From: Salinisphaera sp. Q1T1-3
Lineage (GTDB): Bacteria; Pseudomonadota; Gammaproteobacteria; Nevskiales; Salinisphaeraceae
Reading direction: 5' to 3'
Length of the DNA stretch: 64,000 nt
Assembly (NCBI RefSeq): GCF_003602005.1
Contig: NZ_QZWD01000004.1
Location: 62,001 to 126,000, forward strand
The position numbers and the translations under genes are program-made. Within the stretch, counting starts at the first letter, position 1. Each line of letters begins with the position of its first letter. Under the pieces are notes generated by a model. The model was not told the origin of the DNA and ran no database searches. It was given only the letters and a program-made list of their open reading frames with translations. This document shows, in pieces, positions 63,104 through 64,000 of this stretch.

Positions 63104-64000
63104 AGCGGTTCCAGATGGTCGACCAGGGCATCGCGGGCGACGAGATTAAAAAACGCATCCCGCATTCGGGCGCCAGCGGTCATGGCCTGATGCCAAACCC
63201 GATGGCGGGCCGCATCGTCGCCGGCATAACGATAGAAATCGCCCCGCTCCGGCACGCGACCGGCGACCATCGCCTGTCGCATCGCCGGCCCCGGGCCGAT
63301 CATCAACGTATGGTCGGCAAAGCGTGGCCGCTGGCGCCAGGGCAGCTGCTTGTCGAACCAGCCCGGCACCAGCGTGGTGTTGAAATGCGGCATGAGCACG
63401 ATCGGCGCGGCTGCATCCCGCGGGACCAGCGGCTGATCGATGTGATAATCAACCAAACCGCCGTCGCGATAGGCCCCGCGGGGTGCGCCCTGCGGATCAC
63501 GGACGGGCCGCATGATGAAGGGCACGTTGCCACTGGCGAACAGGGCATCGAACAGGTTCGCCTCGGACAAGGCCACGGTGCGCGACGGCACGCCGTCGTC
63601 CGCCAGCGCGATCCGGCCGGCGTCTCGCGCGAAGATCACCCGTTCGTAGAACGCGCCGAGCAGCCGTCGGGAGACGGTGTTGCCGGCGATCGTGGCGGCG
63701 GTGGCCGCCGCGAGTGCGGCCCGGTTCTCCGCCCCGGTCGGCCCGCGCGAACGTACGGTGAGCACGTGCAGGTCGAACGGCGAGGTTTCGAGCACGCCGC
63801 ATCGCACTTCGGGCGTCAGCGCAGCCGAGAGAATATCGGCCAGCGTGTCGGTGATGCAGGCCGCATCGGGCTTTTCAGGATACGACTGGCCGATGTAAGC
63901 CTCGGCCAATGCGGCCAGGGCACTGGCCGGATCATGCGGATGACAGGCCGCGGCCCCCGCCCAGGCGCCGATCGAGGAGCCCACGATCGGCAGCCCGGAT
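63100..64000 (-). CDS. Patatin-like phospholipase (5' end outside window)
   Basis: The open frame continues past the right edge: SGLPIVGSSIGAW is readable at the border and contains the GxSxG nucleophile elbow, so the GTG at 63984 is internal. The aspartate of the Ser-Asp dyad is in YRDGGLVDY about 170 residues later. About 300 residues are visible. It should be a serine lipid acyl hydrolase; the substrate is unknown. Confidence 0.85.
   Translation of the reverse strand, partial: SGLPIVGSSIGAWAGAAACHPHDPASALAALAEAYIGQSYPEKPDAACITDTLADILSAALTPEVRCGVLETSPFDLHVLTVRSRGPTGAENRAALAAATAATIAGNTVSRRLLGAFYERVIFARDAGRIALADDGVPSRTVALSEANLFDALFASGNVPFIMRPVRDPQGAPRGAYRDGGLVDYHIDQPLVPRDAAAPIVLMPHFNTTLVPGWFDKQLPWRQRPRFADHTLMIGPGPAMRQAMVAGRVPERGDFYRYAGDDAARHRVWHQAMTAGARMRDAFFNLVARDALVDHLEPL

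Noticed and set aside
63100-63984. Patatin gene starting at GTG 63984
   Set aside because: That GTG lies inside the GxSxG nucleophile elbow, so the true start must be beyond the window edge.

Overview
The window is 64 kb of a GC-rich chromosome from a gammaproteobacterium. The gene order surA-pdxA-rsmA-apaH, the fused str/S10/spc/alpha ribosomal blocks, and the series birA / tRNA-Thr(TGT) / tRNA-Tyr / tRNA-Gly / tRNA-Thr(GGT) / tufB / secE / nusG all match the ancestral gammaproteobacterial layout known from E. coli. A halophilic Salinisphaera-like lineage is possible, but the sequence alone does not prove a genus.

Region 1 (1-4.9 kb, + strand): end of surA, then pdxA, rsmA, a membrane glycosyltransferase-like gene where apaG is often found, and apaH. 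A bidirectional terminator at 4951-4979 separates it from the next block. Region 2 (5.0-35.4 kb, - strand): read in transcription order this is tRNA-Trp-secE-nusG-rplK-rplA-rplJ-rplL-rpoB-rpoC, then rpsL-rpsG-fusA-tufA-rpsJ, then rplC...rpmJ, then rpsM-rpsK-rpsD-rpoA-rplQ. Good sigma70-type promoters are visible ahead of tRNA-Trp, rpsL, rplC and rpsM. Several leaders or intercistronic gaps carry strong hairpins that look like attenuators. Region 3 (35.4-42.7 kb): a second tuf gene identical in protein sequence to the first, four tRNAs, and birA-plsY. The old tRNA array is interrupted here by an outer-membrane protein gene and an APC permease gene. Region 4 (42.8-50.3 kb): acyl-CoA synthetase, M61 peptidase, HAD phosphatase, murB and an AidB-type acyl-CoA dehydrogenase. 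Region 5 (50.3-61.5 kb): accessory genes (MarR-TolC-EmrA-EmrB efflux operon, MBL hydrolase, Nudix hydrolase, GGCT protein, MFS transporter, periplasmic MsrA). They are separated by at least ten copies or fragments of short, non-coding, inverted-repeat elements. Region 6 (61.5-64 kb): a BASS-family symporter, maf and a patatin-like phospholipase cut by the window edge.

The most unusual content is region 5. Families of MITE-like elements (here called A, B, C and E) have terminal inverted repeats and sit at CTAG or one-base variants of it. Families A, B and C share the border GGSSTGTTRA. Four genes end in a TAG stop codon that is itself the element-flanking CTAG. Family A copies fold into hairpins whose stems carry compensatory changes between copies. 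The elements lie inside what were probably tightly spaced operons (Nudix-MBL) and within a few bases of start codons, so they probably influence expression of their neighbours. No transposase gene is present in the window.
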